Assembly: GCF_026460885.1 (NCBI RefSeq)
Contig: NZ_JAOVZW010000004.1
Span: 245,233 to 309,232, forward strand
Source of the DNA: Chryseobacterium formosum
Lineage (GTDB): Bacteria; Bacteroidota; Bacteroidia; Flavobacteriales; Weeksellaceae
Direction of reading: 5' to 3'
Length of the DNA: 64,000 bases
In this document: piece after piece, positions 62,510-64,000 of the stretch
How positions within the stretch are numbered: the first letter of the stretch is position 1
How the letters are laid out: every line of letters starts with the position of its first letter
Translations under genes and position numbers: made by a program
The notes under the pieces: model-generated
The model's input: the letters and a program-made list of their open reading frames with translations, nothing else
The model's database searches: none
Told to the model about the DNA's origin: nothing

Positions 62510-63925
62510 ATGCAGAAAAAACTGAAGCTTTGGGACGCTGTCATGCTTGTAATGGGCTCTATGATTGGAAGCGGAATCTTTATCGTAAGCGCTGATATGA
62601 TGCGAAATCTGGGCTCAGGATACTGGTTGATAGTCGTTTGGATTATCACCGGAACAATGACGGTTGCCGCAGCAATCAGTTACGGTGAATTATCATCACT
62701 TTTTCCTAAAGCTGGCGGACAATACACATATATCACCGAAATTTTCGGAAAGAAAATGGGATTTTTGTACGGATGGGGATTGTTTACCGTTATTCAGACT
62801 GGGACAATTGCTGCGGTTGCAATGGCTTTCGGAAAGTTTACTGCGTATTTGGTTCCGGATTTAAATAATGCAGCTCCTATTTTTCAGAGTGGAGAATTTC
62901 AGATTACATGGATTCAAATTTTAGCAATTGCTGTAATTATTCTATTGACTTACATAAATACAAGAGGTGTAGAAAGCGGAAAAATTTTACAAAATCTATT
63001 TACAGGATCAAAAATTCTTGCGTTGTTGGGTTTAATAGCTTTAGGTTTTATCCTTGTAGATTTCTCTCATTTAGCAGAGAATTTCAGCTTCGGAACAGAT
63101 TCTTTCAGTAATTTAATTAAAGATAAAAAAGGTAATTTCTTACAATCAGGATGGGAACCAATTTCAGGAATGACATTAATGGGCGGAATTGCAGCTGCAA
63201 TGGTGGGTTCCGTTTTCAGTTCCGTCGCTTGGGAAAGTGTAACTTTCGTTTCAGGAGAAATTGAAAATCCTAAAAAGAATGTTGTAAAAGCGATGATTTT
63301 AGGAACTTCAGCGGTTATGTTGCTTTATATTGCTGTGAATTTTGTTTACATCAATGCTTTAGATAGAGATTCAATTGCTTTTGCAGCCAATGATAGAGTA
63401 GCGGTTGCTGCTTCACAGAATATTTTCGGAAGTGCGGGAACGGTCATTATTGCAGTTCTTGTAATGGTCTCTACTTTCGGTTGCAACAACGGATTGATTT
63501 TGGCGGGAGCAAGAGTTTTCCAAACCATGGCAAAAGACGGATTATTCTTTAAATCTGCCGTAGAAAATAATAAAAACCAGGTTCCATCAAACGCATTGTG
63601 GATGCAGGGAATTTGGGCTTCTGTACTTTGTTTGAGCGGACAGTACGGAAATCTTTTAGATATGATTTCGTTCGTCATTGTGTTATTCTACATGATTACG
63701 GTTTTCGGAGTAATTTATTTAAGAATTAAACAACCCAATCTAGAAAGACCTTATAAAACGTGGTTATATCCCATCACTCCTATTGTGTATCTTGTAATCG
63801 GAACGGCATTTTGTATCTTATTGTTAATTTATAAACAGCAATACACTTGGCCTGGATTTTTAATCGTTCTTCTCGGACTTCCCGTTTATTATCTCATTAA
63901 CAGAAGCAAAAAATCAGATTCTTAA
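62510..63925 (+). CDS. APC-family amino acid permease
   Basis: A 471-residue, 12-helix APC-superfamily permease, LAT-like: LKLWDAVMLVMGSMIGSGIF with the substrate-binding GSGI of helix 1, AAISYGELSSLFPKAGGQYTYI at helix 2, SSVAWESVTFVSGEIENPKKN near helix 6 and QVPSNALWMQGIWA. It exchanges or imports amino acids, specificity not decided. The gene ends 75 bases before the window edge. Confidence 0.92.
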   Translation: MQKKLKLWDAVMLVMGSMIGSGIFIVSADMMRNLGSGYWLIVVWIITGTMTVAAAISYGELSSLFPKAGGQYTYITEIFGKKMGFLYGWGLFTVIQTGTIAAVAMAFGKFTAYLVPDLNNAAPIFQSGEFQITWIQILAIAVIILLTYINTRGVESGKILQNLFTGSKILALLGLIALGFILVDFSHLAENFSFGTDSFSNLIKDKKGNFLQSGWEPISGMTLMGGIAAAMVGSVFSSVAWESVTFVSGEIENPKKNVVKAMILGTSAVMLLYIAVNFVYINALDRDSIAFAANDRVAVAASQNIFGSAGTVIIAVLVMVSTFGCNNGLILAGARVFQTMAKDGLFFKSAVENNKNQVPSNALWMQGIWASVLCLSGQYGNLLDMISFVIVLFYMITVFGVIYLRIKQPNLERPYKTWLYPITPIVYLVIGTAFCILLLIYKQQYTWPGFLIVLLGLPVYYLINRSKKSDS

Positions 63926-64000
63926 TTTTTTCAGGAGCTTAATCCCGCTTTCACTACTCGCTTTTTTGTGGTTTTGGGCGGTCTCGTCGAAGACGAGACC
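63926..64000. repeat. Start of a probable intergenic repeat at the window edge
   Basis: After the permease the sequence contains GGAGCTTAATCCCGCTTTC, TCGCTTTTTTG and then a perfect hairpin GGTCTCGTC / GACGAGACC (63980-64000). GAGCT...CCCGCTTTC...CGCTTTTTT resembles a repeat I recall from flavobacterial genomes, but it is cut off here, so the assignment is uncertain. Confidence 0.45.

Overview
The window is AT-rich DNA from a Bacteroidota bacterium, almost certainly a flavobacterium of the Weeksellaceae, close to Chryseobacterium (inference). The signs are several promoters with a TAnnTTTG -7 element, four secreted proteins with a C-terminal type IX secretion (T9SS) sorting domain, an F-type ATPase operon lacking the beta and epsilon genes, a mevalonate-pathway kinase, and many short palindromic intergenic repeats. 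I see no rRNA, tRNA or CRISPR array.

Layout. 0-12.4 kb, mostly minus strand: the end of odhB, apaG, an acyltransferase/glycosyltransferase/exonuclease operon, an aldehyde dehydrogenase, the rpsF-rpsR-rplI operon, a T9SS-secreted protein, a ClC transporter, a second 2-oxoacid dehydrogenase E2 and a SAM hydrolase-type protein. 12.5-16.5 kb: phoH, then four consecutive outer-membrane beta-barrel genes, two of them duplicates with duplicated terminators. 16.5-22 kb: a KdpDE-like two-component pair, an opposite-strand caspase-family protease and the potassium transporter kup. 22-31.9 kb: ffh, a lipoprotein, the atpBEFHAG operon, a CorC-like protein and clpS. 32-36.3 kb: udk, a DivIC/FtsB-like protein and mutA, followed by a 525-bp cassette with 32-bp inverted termini around a decayed GxxExxY nuclease gene, then a methyltransferase whose start lies inside the cassette's end. 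36.4-45 kb: a dipeptidase and a secreted-protein island (two paralogous T9SS proteins, two paralogous S74/tail-fibre-like proteins, a 1004-residue HExxH T9SS protein). 45-59 kb: metabolic genes (SDR, etfBA, nuclease-like protein, nucleoside transporter, thiolase, mevalonate kinase, UbiA, proline dehydrogenase) and an ECF sigma/anti-sigma/barrel module. 59.2-60.6 kb: an XRE regulator and an 850-bp gene-free, very AT-rich stretch with DnaA-box-like motifs, a candidate replication origin. 60.6-64 kb: an M14 carboxypeptidase, a DUF4920 protein and an amino-acid permease.

How parts work together. The ATPase genes, acyltransferase/GT operon, ribosomal operon, etfBA, and mevalonate kinase/UbiA are probable operons. 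The T9SS cargo proteins rely on a secretion machine that is not in the window. KdpDE-like regulators beside kup suggest local control of potassium uptake without Kdp.

The observations most worth following are the GxxExxY cassette at 34.2-34.8 kb, the origin candidate at 59.8-60.5 kb, the family of inverted-repeat intergenic elements inside operons, the caspase gene, and a lipoprotein with a possible caspase-like His/Cys pair.
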